A program made the position numbers and the translations under genes. Positions 41,307-49,845 of a DNA stretch of 64,000 nucleotides are shown here, one piece after another; the stretch's first letter is position 1; the number at the start of each line of letters is the position of its first letter. A model generated the notes under the pieces. It was not told the DNA's origin. It worked only from the letters and a program-made list of their open reading frames with translations, and ran no database searches. The stretch comes from Myxococcus landrumus. Its GTDB lineage: Bacteria > Myxococcota > Myxococcia > Myxococcales > Myxococcaceae. The stretch covers positions 8,300,501 through 8,364,500 of the forward strand of contig NZ_CP071091.1 of the NCBI RefSeq assembly GCF_017301635.1. Reading direction: 5' to 3'.

Positions 41307-42661
41307 GTTCGAAGTCCTCCTCCCTGAACGCCCCTGGCCCTGTCTCCTCCCGCGCCGGGGTGGCGATGTTGGTGCTGGGCCTGTGCGCGAGCGCGCTGTC
41401 CATCTTCCAGTGGAGCCAGTTGCTCACCCTGCGCGCCGGTGGCGCCACCGTCTGTGGCGTGTCCGAGACGGTGAACTGCGAGACGGTGTGGAACTCGCCG
41501 TTCGCCACGCGGGTGCATGAGCTGTTCGGCCTCCCCATCGCCGGCCTGGGGCTGGTGTGGGGCCTGGTGGTGGTGGGGTTGTCGGGGCTGTACCTGGCTC
41601 GGGCGCGCGCGGGCCGTCCCGTGGCGCAGGTGTCCCAGGCGCTCAAGCTGACGGCCCTGGCGGGTGTCGTGTCCGTGCCCGTGTTCGCGGTGGTGAGCTT
41701 CCAGGCGGGCGCGGTGTGTCCGACGTGTCTGGCCACCTACGCGCTGGTGGCGGCCATCGCGGGCGTCGCGTGGAAGGGGCTGCCCTCGCTCTCGGGTGAG
41801 TGGGGTTCGGCGCTGACGTTGGCGGGAGGCACCGCCGTCGCCGCGTTCCTCGCCGTGTTGCTGCCGGGGCGGACGCTGTCCACGCCTCCGCCCAAGGCGG
41901 GCGCGCTCCTGCCGCCGGTTGCCGCGGCGTCTTCCGAGCTGAGCACGCCCGCGTCGCTGGAGGCGTACCTGCGCGGGTTGCCGGCGGACCAGCAGCAGTT
42001 CCTCGCCAACGCGCTGGCGATGTACCGCAACGACACGCCGAAGCCCGCCGCGGCTCCCGCGCGTCGCCGCTATGGGCCGGCGGATGCACCGGTGAAGATT
42101 GTCGAGTGGACCGACAGCAAGTGCCCCCACTGCAAGTCGTTGGTGGAGGAGCTGTCGGTGCTCAAGAAGCGGGTGCCGGAAGGGAAGCTGTCGCTGGAGG
42201 CCCGGCAGTTCCCGCTGGATGGGGCGTGCAACCCGGCGATGCAGCGGCGAGGGCCGGATGCGCCTTCGGTGCGGTGCGTGGCGGCCAAGGCGCAGATCTG
42301 CCTGGAGGGCGCGACGGACTACTGGGAGCTGCGTGAGAAGCTCTTCGCGGCGCAGGCGATGCTGGACACGGAGCGGGTGATGGAGATTGCGTCGTCCGGT
42401 TCGGTGCCGCGCGGGCAGTTGGATGCGTGCATGGCGTCCTCGGAGACGGCGGCGAAGCTGCAGGAGGACACGTCCTATGCGCTGCGCTACCACTTCACGG
42501 GCACGCCGCTGGTGGTGGTGAACGGCCGCATGGCGATGCCGTCCGCGCCGTTCCTGTATGCGCTGGTGATGGCGGATGGGAATCCGAGCGCGCCGGCGTT
42601 CGATGTGCTGCCGCCTCCGCGCGCCATGCCCCAGGACGACCACGCGGGCCACAACCACTGA
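41303..42661 (+). CDS. VKOR - DsbA-like thioredoxin fusion (disulfide bond formation)
   Basis: The 452-residue protein joins an N-terminal vitamin-K-epoxide-reductase domain to a C-terminal DsbA/thioredoxin-like domain. The VKOR part (about 15-170, four to five helices) has the active-site CPTC near residue 143 and the paired loop cysteines in 'CGVSETVNCE'. The thioredoxin part (about 250-440) has active-site CPHC in 'WTDSKCPHCKSL' and cis-Pro in 'TGTPLVVVNG'. A Pro/Ala linker and a His-rich tail (DDHAGHNH) are present. It should use quinone to oxidise substrate cysteines in the periplasm, replacing DsbA/DsbB in one chain. It is coupled to the cupin by ATGA. Confidence 0.88.
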   Translation: MSSKSSSLNAPGPVSSRAGVAMLVLGLCASALSIFQWSQLLTLRAGGATVCGVSETVNCETVWNSPFATRVHELFGLPIAGLGLVWGLVVVGLSGLYLARARAGRPVAQVSQALKLTALAGVVSVPVFAVVSFQAGAVCPTCLATYALVAAIAGVAWKGLPSLSGEWGSALTLAGGTAVAAFLAVLLPGRTLSTPPPKAGALLPPVAAASSELSTPASLEAYLRGLPADQQQFLANALAMYRNDTPKPAAAPARRRYGPADAPVKIVEWTDSKCPHCKSLVEELSVLKKRVPEGKLSLEARQFPLDGACNPAMQRRGPDAPSVRCVAAKAQICLEGATDYWELREKLFAAQAMLDTERVMEIASSGSVPRGQLDACMASSETAAKLQEDTSYALRYHFTGTPLVVVNGRMAMPSAPFLYALVMADGNPSAPAFDVLPPPRAMPQDDHAGHNH

Positions 42662-42682
42662 GTGGGCTGAGAGTCCTTCGTC

Positions 42683-43069
42683 ATGGGTAAACGCGACAAG
42701 AAGGACGAGCCCGTCGCCCCCGCCGCGCCGTTCCACAACCCCTTCGCCGCGTTGGCGGCGAAGCGGGAGGCGCTGCCGGTGGGGCCGTCCGCGCCCGCCG
42801 CGTCGCCGGTGCAGAAGCCCGAGCCCAAGGGCCCCGCGCGCGCGGTGGTGCGCATGGAGCGCAAGGGGCGAGGGGGCAAGGAAGTCACCGTGGTGGAGCA
42901 CCTGGAGTTGCCCGCGCCGCAGCGCGAGGTCTGGCTCAAGGCGCTGAAGAACTCGCTGGGCTGTGGAGGCGTGGTGGAGGGGGATGCCCTCGTGCTCCAA
43001 GGCGACCAGCGGGAGCGCTTGCCCTCGCTGCTGGAGGCGCGCGGCGTTCGCAAGGTGACGGTCGGCTGA
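42683..43069 (+). CDS. SUI1/YciH-like translation initiation factor
   Basis: The 128-residue protein has a Pro/Ala-rich N-terminus (about 1-50). The SUI1/eIF1 domain follows: 'RKGRGGKEVTVVEHLELP' (basic beta-hairpin, residues about 60-78), 'LKNSLGCGGVVEGDALVLQGDQRE' in pieces near 88-112, and a final 'VRKVTVG'. In bacteria, YciH-type proteins are ribosome-binding factors that affect initiation fidelity in stress. It follows the VKOR-DsbA gene by 21 bp and is probably in the same transcript. A terminator comes next. Confidence 0.82.
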   Translation: MGKRDKKDEPVAPAAPFHNPFAALAAKREALPVGPSAPAASPVQKPEPKGPARAVVRMERKGRGGKEVTVVEHLELPAPQREVWLKALKNSLGCGGVVEGDALVLQGDQRERLPSLLEARGVRKVTVG

Positions 43070-43083
43070 GCTTCCGGGTGCGC

Positions 43084-43113
43084 GGCTCCCGAGTCCCCGG
43101 CGACTCGGGAACC
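43084..43113 (+). terminator. Terminator of the cupin-VKOR-SUI1 operon
   Basis: TCCCGAGTC (43087-43095) pairs perfectly with GACTCGGGA (43102-43110), flanked by GG/CC pairing. It begins 15 bp after the SUI1 stop. Confidence 0.65.
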
Positions 43114-43177
43114 ACCCCTGTCTGACGCTCCTGATACTCCTGGTCAGGTCTCGAGGGACCGAGGCCGGAGGGTTCGG

Positions 43178-44518
43178 ATGAGAGCGCATGCGGTCATCTG
43201 GCTGCTGCTGGTGCTTGCTGTCTCGGGCTGTTCGACCACGCGGCTCGTGCGTCTGGACACCGGGGGCGGGCGACCCCTCGTCCACGTTCCCTTCTCGGAG
43301 GGTGGCGCCGAGTTTGTGGAGTTGGATGAGGACGAGTTCGCGGAGGCGGTGGCGGCGCTTGCCCGGAACGTGGGGCCCTCCGCCCATCCGTTGCGAGCGG
43401 CTCGCGAACTCTTCGGCGTCCCGGAGAGAAGCGGCGTGTACCTGTACCAGCAACGCGGCCTTCGGCTCATTCCTCAGGAAGAGGAGGACTCGGAGGGTCC
43501 GCGTCTCTTGGAGTCCTACGCGGATGATGTGCTGACGCGGGACTATGGGCGCTGGTGCGAGCGCAAGAATCAGCCGGGAGATTGTCTGCATCTGCTGGCT
43601 GAAGGCCCGCTGCTGGGCAGCGATGGCAAGTACTCGCTGGCCATGGCGATTGCGATGGGCTCGGTGTGGGCGGAGACCGCCAAGGCGTTGGAGGACATGG
43701 TGGACCCACAGGCGCTGCTGGCGACAGTGACGGCCGCGGTCAGCATGTACCTGCTGCTCTGGTCGCTTCCCGAGCCCGTCTCCAAGGGGCTCGCGGCGCT
43801 GCTGACGGCGACGGCCATCGCCTATCTGGGCGTGGACACGGTGTGGACCCTGCTGGATGGGTGGATGGTGCTGGTGCGCCAGGTTGACCAGGCCACCACC
43901 TTCGAGCAGCTCAGTGACGCGGGTGAGGCGTACGGCGAAGTCCTCGGGGAGAACGCGGCGCGCATCTTCGTGATGCTGGCCACGGCGGCCATCGGGAGCA
44001 CGGCGGGCCTCGCGGCGAAGGCATCGGGCCTGCCGGGCTCGGCGCAGGCGGCCATCGCCGTGGAGACGCAAGCGGGCTATCAGTACGCGGCCATCGGAAG
44101 CGTGCGGTCGGTGGCGATGGCCGCGGAGGGGTTCACCATCGCGCTGGCACCGAATGCGCTGGCGATGACGGCTCGGGGGAAGGGCGGTGGCCGAGTGGAG
44201 AATCACCACCTCGCCACGAACAAGAACAGCAGCTCCACCCTGCGGGGTGGGCCTTGGACGCCGAGGTTCAGGGAGATCTTCAAGAAGGCCGGAATGGAGC
44301 TGAAGGACCCCGAGAACATCGTTGCGGTCCGAGGCCACAAGGGACCTCATCCACAGGAGTACCACGAGGAGGTTTTCGAGCGGCTTCTCGATGCGACCAA
44401 GACGTGCCGCACGGTGAACGCGTGCCGTGATTCGCTGTCCGCCGCACTCAAGGAGCTGGCTGAAGAAGTGGCCACGAAGGGAACGAGACTCCACACGCTC
44501 GTGACCCGAGGCAAATGA
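43178..44518 (+). CDS. SitA-type lipoprotein polymorphic toxin with C-terminal AHH/HNH-like nuclease
   Basis: The 446-residue protein has a lipoprotein signal (VSGC, Cys 18). An acidic N-terminal domain follows, then a long Ala-rich hydrophobic middle (about 150-315, several membrane-length helices). The C-terminal toxin-like domain (about 330-446) carries 'ENHHLATNKN', 'TPRFREIFKKAGMEL' and 'HKGPHPQEYHEEVFERLL', as in the AHH branch of HNH/EndoVII nucleases. Architecture and its partner gene match SitA proteins of Myxococcus, lipoprotein toxins passed between kin by TraA/TraB outer-membrane exchange. The domain call is from motif reading. ATG is preceded by GGAGG. The next gene, 19 bp away, is a probable immunity gene. 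Confidence 0.8.
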   Translation: MRAHAVIWLLLVLAVSGCSTTRLVRLDTGGGRPLVHVPFSEGGAEFVELDEDEFAEAVAALARNVGPSAHPLRAARELFGVPERSGVYLYQQRGLRLIPQEEEDSEGPRLLESYADDVLTRDYGRWCERKNQPGDCLHLLAEGPLLGSDGKYSLAMAIAMGSVWAETAKALEDMVDPQALLATVTAAVSMYLLLWSLPEPVSKGLAALLTATAIAYLGVDTVWTLLDGWMVLVRQVDQATTFEQLSDAGEAYGEVLGENAARIFVMLATAAIGSTAGLAAKASGLPGSAQAAIAVETQAGYQYAAIGSVRSVAMAAEGFTIALAPNALAMTARGKGGGRVENHHLATNKNSSSTLRGGPWTPRFREIFKKAGMELKDPENIVAVRGHKGPHPQEYHEEVFERLLDATKTCRTVNACRDSLSAALKELAEEVATKGTRLHTLVTRGK

Positions 44519-44537
44519 AGTAGAGAGGACATCCACC

Positions 44538-45110
44538 ATGTCCCAGATGCGCTACTTCCGGCTGAGTGAGAACGTTCAAGCGGGGTACTGGTTCCTCGGC
44601 GATCCTCGGAACGAGCAGGGCCAGGAGGTAGAGGACCCGTCTCTCTTCAGGGCAGGGCGGCCTGTGCCTGTCGAGGGCCGCCTGACGGTGCCCATCATTG
44701 AACCAGGCAAGCCTTTGGACTTCTCCACGGCGGGGACGGGGGCGGTTCCCATCGGTCACGTCACGGTGGCGTCGCTCTTCGCGGAGCTGGCGCCCGATGA
44801 CGTTCAGCTCCTCCCCGTGGGCATCCAGGGTCACATGGACCAGTATCTCATCCTGGTGGCAACGAAGCTCATCCGCTGCATCGACGACCATGCGTCCGAG
44901 GAGGTTCGCTACTGGAAGCCCGAGCACGGGCAGCCAGCGCGAGTTGGTGACTACAAGGTGGTGAGTGGGCTTCGCATCGATACCTCGAAGGTCGGTGACG
45001 CGAAGGTGTTCCGCACCTGGGGCTGGGACCTCGCCCTCATCGTCTCCGAGGACATCAAGCAGGCCCTGGAGCGCGCGAAGGTCACCGGCGTGAAGTTCAC
45101 GCCCGTGTAG
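44538..45110 (+). CDS. Probable SitI-type immunity protein (Imm11/DUF1629-like)
   Basis: This is a 190-residue cytosolic protein with no signal or membrane segment. Its outline resembles the DUF1629/Imm11 group often paired with myxobacterial toxins: start 'MRYFRLSENVQAGYWFLGD', middle 'VGIQGHMDQYLILVATKLIRCIDD', then 'DTSKVGDAKVFRTWGWDLALIVSEDIKQAL'. All quoted pieces lie in order within residues 4-175. It starts 19 bp after the toxin gene with AGAGAGGA upstream, so the two are co-expressed. A bidirectional terminator follows. It should neutralise the adjacent nuclease toxin in the cytoplasm. Confidence 0.72.
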   Translation: MSQMRYFRLSENVQAGYWFLGDPRNEQGQEVEDPSLFRAGRPVPVEGRLTVPIIEPGKPLDFSTAGTGAVPIGHVTVASLFAELAPDDVQLLPVGIQGHMDQYLILVATKLIRCIDDHASEEVRYWKPEHGQPARVGDYKVVSGLRIDTSKVGDAKVFRTWGWDLALIVSEDIKQALERAKVTGVKFTPV

Positions 45111-45129
45111 CCCCCTCGAAACGAAGAAA

Positions 45130-45157
45130 CCCGGGCGCCATGGATGGCGGCCCGGGC
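45130..45157. terminator. Bidirectional terminator between immunity gene and isocitrate dehydrogenase
   Basis: CCCGGGC (45130-45136) pairs with GCCCGGG (45150-45156) and the stem continues with GCCAT/ATGGC. It lies between convergent stops at 45110 and 45191. Confidence 0.7.
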
Positions 45158-45190
45158 TTCATTCATCCGACGGAGTCTCCGTCGTGACGA

Positions 45191-46195
45191 CTACAGCGCC
45201 GCGATGATGGCGTCCGTGAAGTCGCGCGTGGTGGCGCCGCCACCCAGGTCGCCCGTGCGCACCTTGCCGTCGCCGTACACCTTCTGGATGGCGTTCTCCA
45301 TCCGGCGCGCTTCCTCGCGCATGTCCAGGTAGTCCAGCATCATCACCGCCGACATCATCAGCGCCGTCGGGTTCGCGATGCCCTTGCCCGCGATGTCCGG
45401 CGCCGTGCCGTGGACCGCCTCGAACACCGCCGTGCGCTCGCCGATGTTCGCGCCCGGCACCACGCCCAGGCCACCCACCAGACCCGCGCACAAATCGCTC
45501 ACGATGTCGCCGTACAGGTTCTCCAACACCATCACGTCGAAGCGCGTCGGGTCCTTCACCAGCTGCATGCAGAGGTTGTCGATGATGACTTCCTCGTAGT
45601 GGATCTCCGGATACTCACGGCCCACCTTGCGGCAACAGTCCAGGAAGAGGCCGTCCGACAACTTCATGATGTTGGCCTTGTGGACGCCCGTCACCTTCTT
45701 GCGGCCGTGCTTGCGCGCGTACTCGAAGCCAAAGCGCGCAATCCGCGTGGACGCCTTCTCCGTGATGATCTTCAGCGACTCCACCACGCCCGGGACGATG
45801 ATGTGCTCCAGGCCGGCGTAGAGGCTCTCCGTGTTCTCACGAACGACGATGAGGTCCACGTTCTCGTAGCGCGTCTTCACATTCGGCACGCTCTTGACGG
45901 GCCGCAGCGACGAGTACAGGTCCAGCCGCTTGCGCAGGCCCACGTTCGCCGAAGGAAGACCCCCGCCCACCACCGTGCCGGTGGGCCCCTTCAGCGCGAC
46001 GCCGCTGCGCAGCACGGCCTCCACCGTCTCGTGGGGCAGGTTGGTGCCGTACTTCGCAACCACTTCCGTGCCCGCGTCCTTGTGCTCGAACTCGAGGGGA
46101 ACCTTGAGCGCCTCGAGGACGCGAATGGTGGCCGCCATCACCTCGGGGCCGATGCCGTCGCCATTGATGACCGTGACAGTGCGGGTGTTCGCCAT
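45191..46195 (-). CDS. NAD-type isocitrate dehydrogenase (isocitrate/isopropylmalate dehydrogenase family)
   Basis: The 334-residue enzyme has the beta-decarboxylating dehydrogenase fold. Present are 'GDGIGPEVM' at the N-terminus, the 'LDLYSSLRPVKSVP' substrate loop, 'VRENTESLYAGLEH', the 'KVTGVHKANIMKLSDG' Lys, the Mg-binding Asp cluster in 'NLYGDIVSDLCAG', and the NAD loop 'VHGTAPDIAGKGIANP'. These loops and the short length match mitochondrial-type NAD-isocitrate dehydrogenases better than LeuB or the NADP Icd. It would convert isocitrate to 2-oxoglutarate in the TCA cycle; homoisocitrate or isopropylmalate are less likely substrates. ATG 46195 gives the family N-terminus. Confidence 0.85.
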   Translation of the reverse strand: MANTRTVTVINGDGIGPEVMAATIRVLEALKVPLEFEHKDAGTEVVAKYGTNLPHETVEAVLRSGVALKGPTGTVVGGGLPSANVGLRKRLDLYSSLRPVKSVPNVKTRYENVDLIVVRENTESLYAGLEHIIVPGVVESLKIITEKASTRIARFGFEYARKHGRKKVTGVHKANIMKLSDGLFLDCCRKVGREYPEIHYEEVIIDNLCMQLVKDPTRFDVMVLENLYGDIVSDLCAGLVGGLGVVPGANIGERTAVFEAVHGTAPDIAGKGIANPTALMMSAVMMLDYLDMREEARRMENAIQKVYGDGKVRTGDLGGGATTRDFTDAIIAAL

Positions 46196-46330
46196 GGGTG
46201 CGGATTCACAGCACAAATCCCTTGATGCTGAAAGGACGAAAACCAACCCGGTGCCAGGGCCAGGCATGGCGGCCATGAGCCAGGCCCCGGTTTCGGGCCC
46301 GCTCACCCCGTTTTCAGGGGAAGGAGGGCG

Positions 46331-47107
46331 TCAATGCTCGGACGCGGCGTCCGGGCTCCGGGGCGGCCGGCGCGTTGGCCGGTGCCTCCGGTGGATGGCG
46401 TAGGGCCGGTAGAACGACTCCCACAGGGCGGCGCGTCGCCCTCGAGGGCGGGTGCGCAGCTCCCCCAGCGGCGCCCGGATGAAGAACGAGGAGATGAACA
46501 GGTACGCCGCCGCCACGGTGATGAAGGTCAGCGCCGTCATCACCAGGCCCCCGGGAATCCAGGCGACGTGGGCCCGGGTGACGAACTCGGAGAAGTCCTG
46601 CGGGGGCTGCGGGTAGCTGTACACCTTGGAGAACCACGTCAGCAGGAGGACGAGCAGGATGGGGCCGTAGGTGCGGTTGATGCGGGTGGAGATGGCGGAC
46701 AGGAGCGAGAGCTGGATTTGCGGCCGCGACATCTCCACGGCGAGCTCACGCAAGGCATCCGGGTCCACCGGCTCCCGGCGCAGCATGGGGGCCCACCAGC
46801 CGTCCTCCAGGAGCCTCACCCGGCGGTTCCACAAGTCGTAGTAGCGGTAGCGCCGCGCCTCGACGAGCAGGAAGGACACCACCATCCAGATGCCGACGAG
46901 GAAGGTGACGTGGGAGCTGGCCGGCGTGGCGAAGCCGAAGGAGATGACGGCCGCGGTGGTGGTGAGCGCCCAGTTGGTCGTCGTGTCCAGGCGGGTGCGC
47001 CAGGTGTCGGAGCGGCTCAGCTCGCCCCGGAACAGTTGGGCCATGGCCTGCTGGGACAGCCAGGGCGACTCGAGCAGGTCGGTCTTGATGGGCTCGTTGA
47101 GGGGCAT
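46331..47107 (-). CDS. DUF2270 family membrane protein
   Basis: The 258-residue protein matches the DUF2270 pattern: 'SRSDTWRTRLDTTTNWALTT' near residue 31, 'EARRYRYYDLWNRRVRLLE' near 82, and a second membrane pair near 145-200. Four transmembrane helices are visible. The function of the family is unknown. The C-terminus is a very basic tail (HRRHRPTRRPPR). ATG 47107 is chosen because the upstream extension overlaps the divergent sensor kinase. It is followed by the isocitrate dehydrogenase gene 135 bp downstream on the same strand. Confidence 0.75.
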   Translation of the reverse strand: MPLNEPIKTDLLESPWLSQQAMAQLFRGELSRSDTWRTRLDTTTNWALTTTAAVISFGFATPASSHVTFLVGIWMVVSFLLVEARRYRYYDLWNRRVRLLEDGWWAPMLRREPVDPDALRELAVEMSRPQIQLSLLSAISTRINRTYGPILLVLLLTWFSKVYSYPQPPQDFSEFVTRAHVAWIPGGLVMTALTFITVAAAYLFISSFFIRAPLGELRTRPRGRRAALWESFYRPYAIHRRHRPTRRPPRSPDAASEH

Positions 47108-47258
47108 CCGTCCCTGAAAGCTGGGGCGGGGAGCGGGCGGGTGCAACGGCCTGCCTGGATGCGTGGCGGTGAGGGCGGGCTGGGGTGCCCCAGGGGCGGG
47201 CGGGCAGGCGGCGGCCTCGCGTGGCCACGGCGGGCGGGCGTGCGCACCTTGGCGGGAC

Positions 47259-49334
47259 GTGGCCCGGCTCAACCCCATCGAAGCGCTGTCGGAGCTGCTC
47301 CAGGGCGAGCAGGAGCGTGTGGCGCGCCTGTGGGCCAAGCGCCTGCGCGCGGAAATCTATGAAGTGGACATCCCGGGCAAGGACCTGCGCGCGCCGCTGC
47401 GGCGGTTGGTGTCGGAGATGGCGCGGCTGCTCAAGGACCGGGGCGAGGACGCGGTGCGGCTGTGGCCAGAGGTCGCCCGCTCGCACGGGGCGGACCGGTA
47501 CACGCAGAACTTCGAGCCCGAGGACTTGACGCGCGAGTTCAAGTCCCTGGAAGAGGTGCTGCTGCACGTCTACGCGCGCCACCACGGCGGACTCATCGAG
47601 CCGGAGGTGGCGGGCCTCATCGCGGAGCTGGTGTGGGAAGGGGACGCGGCGGCGCAGGCGTCCTATGCGCGCATCCTGAAGACGGAGGAGGTGCGCTTCC
47701 GCGAGGCCGCGGTGATGGAGTCGGTGCTCAACCACGTGGACGTGGGCATCCTGCTGGCGGAGGTGGACGGCACGGTGTCCTTCGCCACGCCGCCGGTGAG
47801 CCGGTTGATGGGCGTGCCCATGCGCGCGGTGGTGGGAGGGCGCGCGGTGAACACGCTCGCGCCCGTGCTGACGCAGGTGAATGCCCGGCACCTCGCGGGT
47901 GAGCCCTTCAAGGTGGCGGACATGCCGTTCGTGCGCGCGCTGAAGGAGCAGGGGCCGGTGCGCGGGGTGATGATGGTGGTGGAGCGCCCCGGCGGTGACG
48001 AGGTGACGCTGGAGATGAGCGCCACGCCCGTCTGGGAGGAGGAAGGGGAGCTGGCCGGCGCCATCCAGACCTTCACGGACCGCACCGAGTCCGCCAACAA
48101 GACGAAGGCCCTGGAGAGCGCGTATGGCGAGCTGCGGCGGCTCCAGGGGCGGCTGCTTCAGCGCACGCGACAGCAGGCCCTGGGGCAGTTGGCCGGGGGC
48201 GCGGCACATGCGCTCAACAACTTCCTCAACGTGCTGCGGCTGCGCATCACCTTGCTCCAGCGTGAGTACAAGCCCGAGCACCTGGAGGCGCTGGACCGGA
48301 CGGTGCAACAGATTGGCGAGCTGGTGGCGCGGCTGCAGGAGTTCAACGTCCAGCGCACCGAGGAGCGGCCCACGGATGTGAACGTGGACCAGACGGTGCG
48401 CGAGTCGCTGGAGCTGGCGCGCGGAGAGCTGGAGCAGCGCGAGCACCCGGTCTACGTGGAGCTGGACTTGAACAACCCGGGCGCGGTGCGCGCGGACGCG
48501 GCCTTCTTCCGCGAGCTGGTGGTGAACCTGATGCTCGCGTCGCGCGACAGGATGGAGGAGGGCGGGCACCTGAGGGTGACGACGCGCGCGGAGGGCGCGG
48601 GCTGGCTCACGCTGCGCATCCAGGATGAGGGGCCCCGCTTCGCTCCAGAGGAGCTGTCGCACCTGTTCGACCCGCTGCGCAGGGACCCGGGGGCTCCGCA
48701 GTTGTCCTTGTACCTGGCGGTGGCTCGGGCGCAGGTGCAGCGCTGGGGCGGGGAGTTGATGGCGGAGAACTCGCCGACGGGCGCGGGCGCGGCCTTCGTG
48801 GTGCGACTGCCTCGGGTGCAGGCGAAGGTGGCCCAGGAGGCCGTGAAGCCCGCCGCGGCGGGGGAGACGCCGTCCGCGGCGGGGGCGCCTCGGCGCTTCC
48901 AGCAGACCCGGCGTGTGCTGGTGGTGGATGACGATTTGGACAACGCCCGGATGATGGCCGAGGTGCTGGGCGAGGAGGGGTATGAGGTGCAGGTGGCCCA
49001 TGACCCCACGGTGGCGCTGGGGATGTGGGACCGCAGGCGCTTCGACGCGGCCCTCTTGGACGCGGTGATGCCCGAGATGAGCGGGTGGGAGCTGGCGCGC
49101 GAGCTGCGTGCGAAGTCGCCCCAGGTGCTGCTCGCCATCGTCACGGGGATGGATGTGCGCGGACAGAATCGGGCGAACCTCGCGCTGGTGGACGCGGTGT
49201 TCCGCAAGCCCATCGACGTGGGGGCGCTGGATGACTTCCTGGCGCAGGCGGAAGGGGGCTCGGGCGGGGAGAACGGCCGAGGCTCCGAGGAGCCTCTCCT
49301 TCCCAGCGAGCCCGAGCACGACCATCCGGGGTGA
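47259..49334 (+). CDS. Hybrid sensor protein: RsbRD-like N-terminus, PAS, HisKA, degenerate ATPase, receiver
   Basis: The protein of about 691 residues starts at a GTG; 47163 (also GTG) is the alternative. An N-terminal helical RsbRD/RsbU-N-like domain (about 5-145) is followed by a PAS domain (about 165-280) and HisKA with 'LAGGAAHALNNFL' (phospho-acceptor His). The ATPase domain lacks key residues: N box 'NLMLASRDRM' lacks the second Asn, G1 is 'DEGPRF' in place of DxGxG, and the G2 loop is 'QLSLYLA'. The receiver (about 555-670) is complete: DDD, phospho-acceptor Asp in 'ALLDAVMPEMSG' and 'FRKPID' Lys. It is cytosolic. It may depend on another kinase for phosphate. Confidence 0.8.
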   Translation: MARLNPIEALSELLQGEQERVARLWAKRLRAEIYEVDIPGKDLRAPLRRLVSEMARLLKDRGEDAVRLWPEVARSHGADRYTQNFEPEDLTREFKSLEEVLLHVYARHHGGLIEPEVAGLIAELVWEGDAAAQASYARILKTEEVRFREAAVMESVLNHVDVGILLAEVDGTVSFATPPVSRLMGVPMRAVVGGRAVNTLAPVLTQVNARHLAGEPFKVADMPFVRALKEQGPVRGVMMVVERPGGDEVTLEMSATPVWEEEGELAGAIQTFTDRTESANKTKALESAYGELRRLQGRLLQRTRQQALGQLAGGAAHALNNFLNVLRLRITLLQREYKPEHLEALDRTVQQIGELVARLQEFNVQRTEERPTDVNVDQTVRESLELARGELEQREHPVYVELDLNNPGAVRADAAFFRELVVNLMLASRDRMEEGGHLRVTTRAEGAGWLTLRIQDEGPRFAPEELSHLFDPLRRDPGAPQLSLYLAVARAQVQRWGGELMAENSPTGAGAAFVVRLPRVQAKVAQEAVKPAAAGETPSAAGAPRRFQQTRRVLVVDDDLDNARMMAEVLGEEGYEVQVAHDPTVALGMWDRRRFDAALLDAVMPEMSGWELARELRAKSPQVLLAIVTGMDVRGQNRANLALVDAVFRKPIDVGALDDFLAQAEGGSGGENGRGSEEPLLPSEPEHDHPG

Positions 49335-49845
49335 TGGGTGTCCCCGTGAACGGTCCTTGTCGCAATCTCGAGACGCTGGTCATCCCGTGTTCGAAGTGCC
49401 AACGCGCCCCGTGGACCTCGCGGGCCCGCGTGAGTCCGACGGTGCCTGTTCGCGCGGAAGCGCGCGGGTCCTCGGCAATGGAGGGGCGACGGGGGCCGCC
49501 GTCGCCTTGAGACCCTAGCCGTTGGCCCCTGGGGGGCGGGGCGATCTACCGGAGCCAGGCGGGTGCCGCTCCGTGGGTCAGGACGTGCTCCACCGCGATT
49601 CTCAGCGCGGCCTTCGCTTCGTTCGGGCGGGGAGGGTTGTTGTTCGCTCGAGACGTCGAAGGCCTTCGCCACGTCCACGAAACAGGGGACTGCTCAGGAC
49701 CTGGAGGGATGGTGCCTGCCGGGTTTCCTCCCAACCATCCAACGCGAGGGCATGTGGGTGTCGTTCCTGGGTGTGTTCCGAGCGGCCCGGTTCGGAGTCG
49801 AGAGGGGCATGCCGCACCCATGTAGGACGGGAGCCGTGACGCCCC
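49335..49845. other. 511-bp region without a confident gene
   Basis: Between the sensor stop and the MBL hydrolase stop no open frame looks protein-like. A 58-codon frame (49334-49510) begins at an ATG overlapping the sensor stop (TGATG) and contains a CSKC pair. A 91-codon minus frame (49546-49821) ends in a plausible helical segment. Part of the region (about 49620-49700) is less GC-rich. It could be the remains of a decayed gene. No repeat or strong hairpin is evident. Confidence 0.4.

Noticed and set aside
41135-44539. An 1134-codon minus-strand frame over the cupin, VKOR-DsbA, SUI1 and toxin genes
   Set aside because: It crosses four well-supported plus-strand genes and encodes repetitive Arg/His-rich sequence.
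46746-49325. An 859-codon minus-strand frame opposite the hybrid sensor
   Set aside because: Antisense shadow of the sensor gene; no family-like segments.
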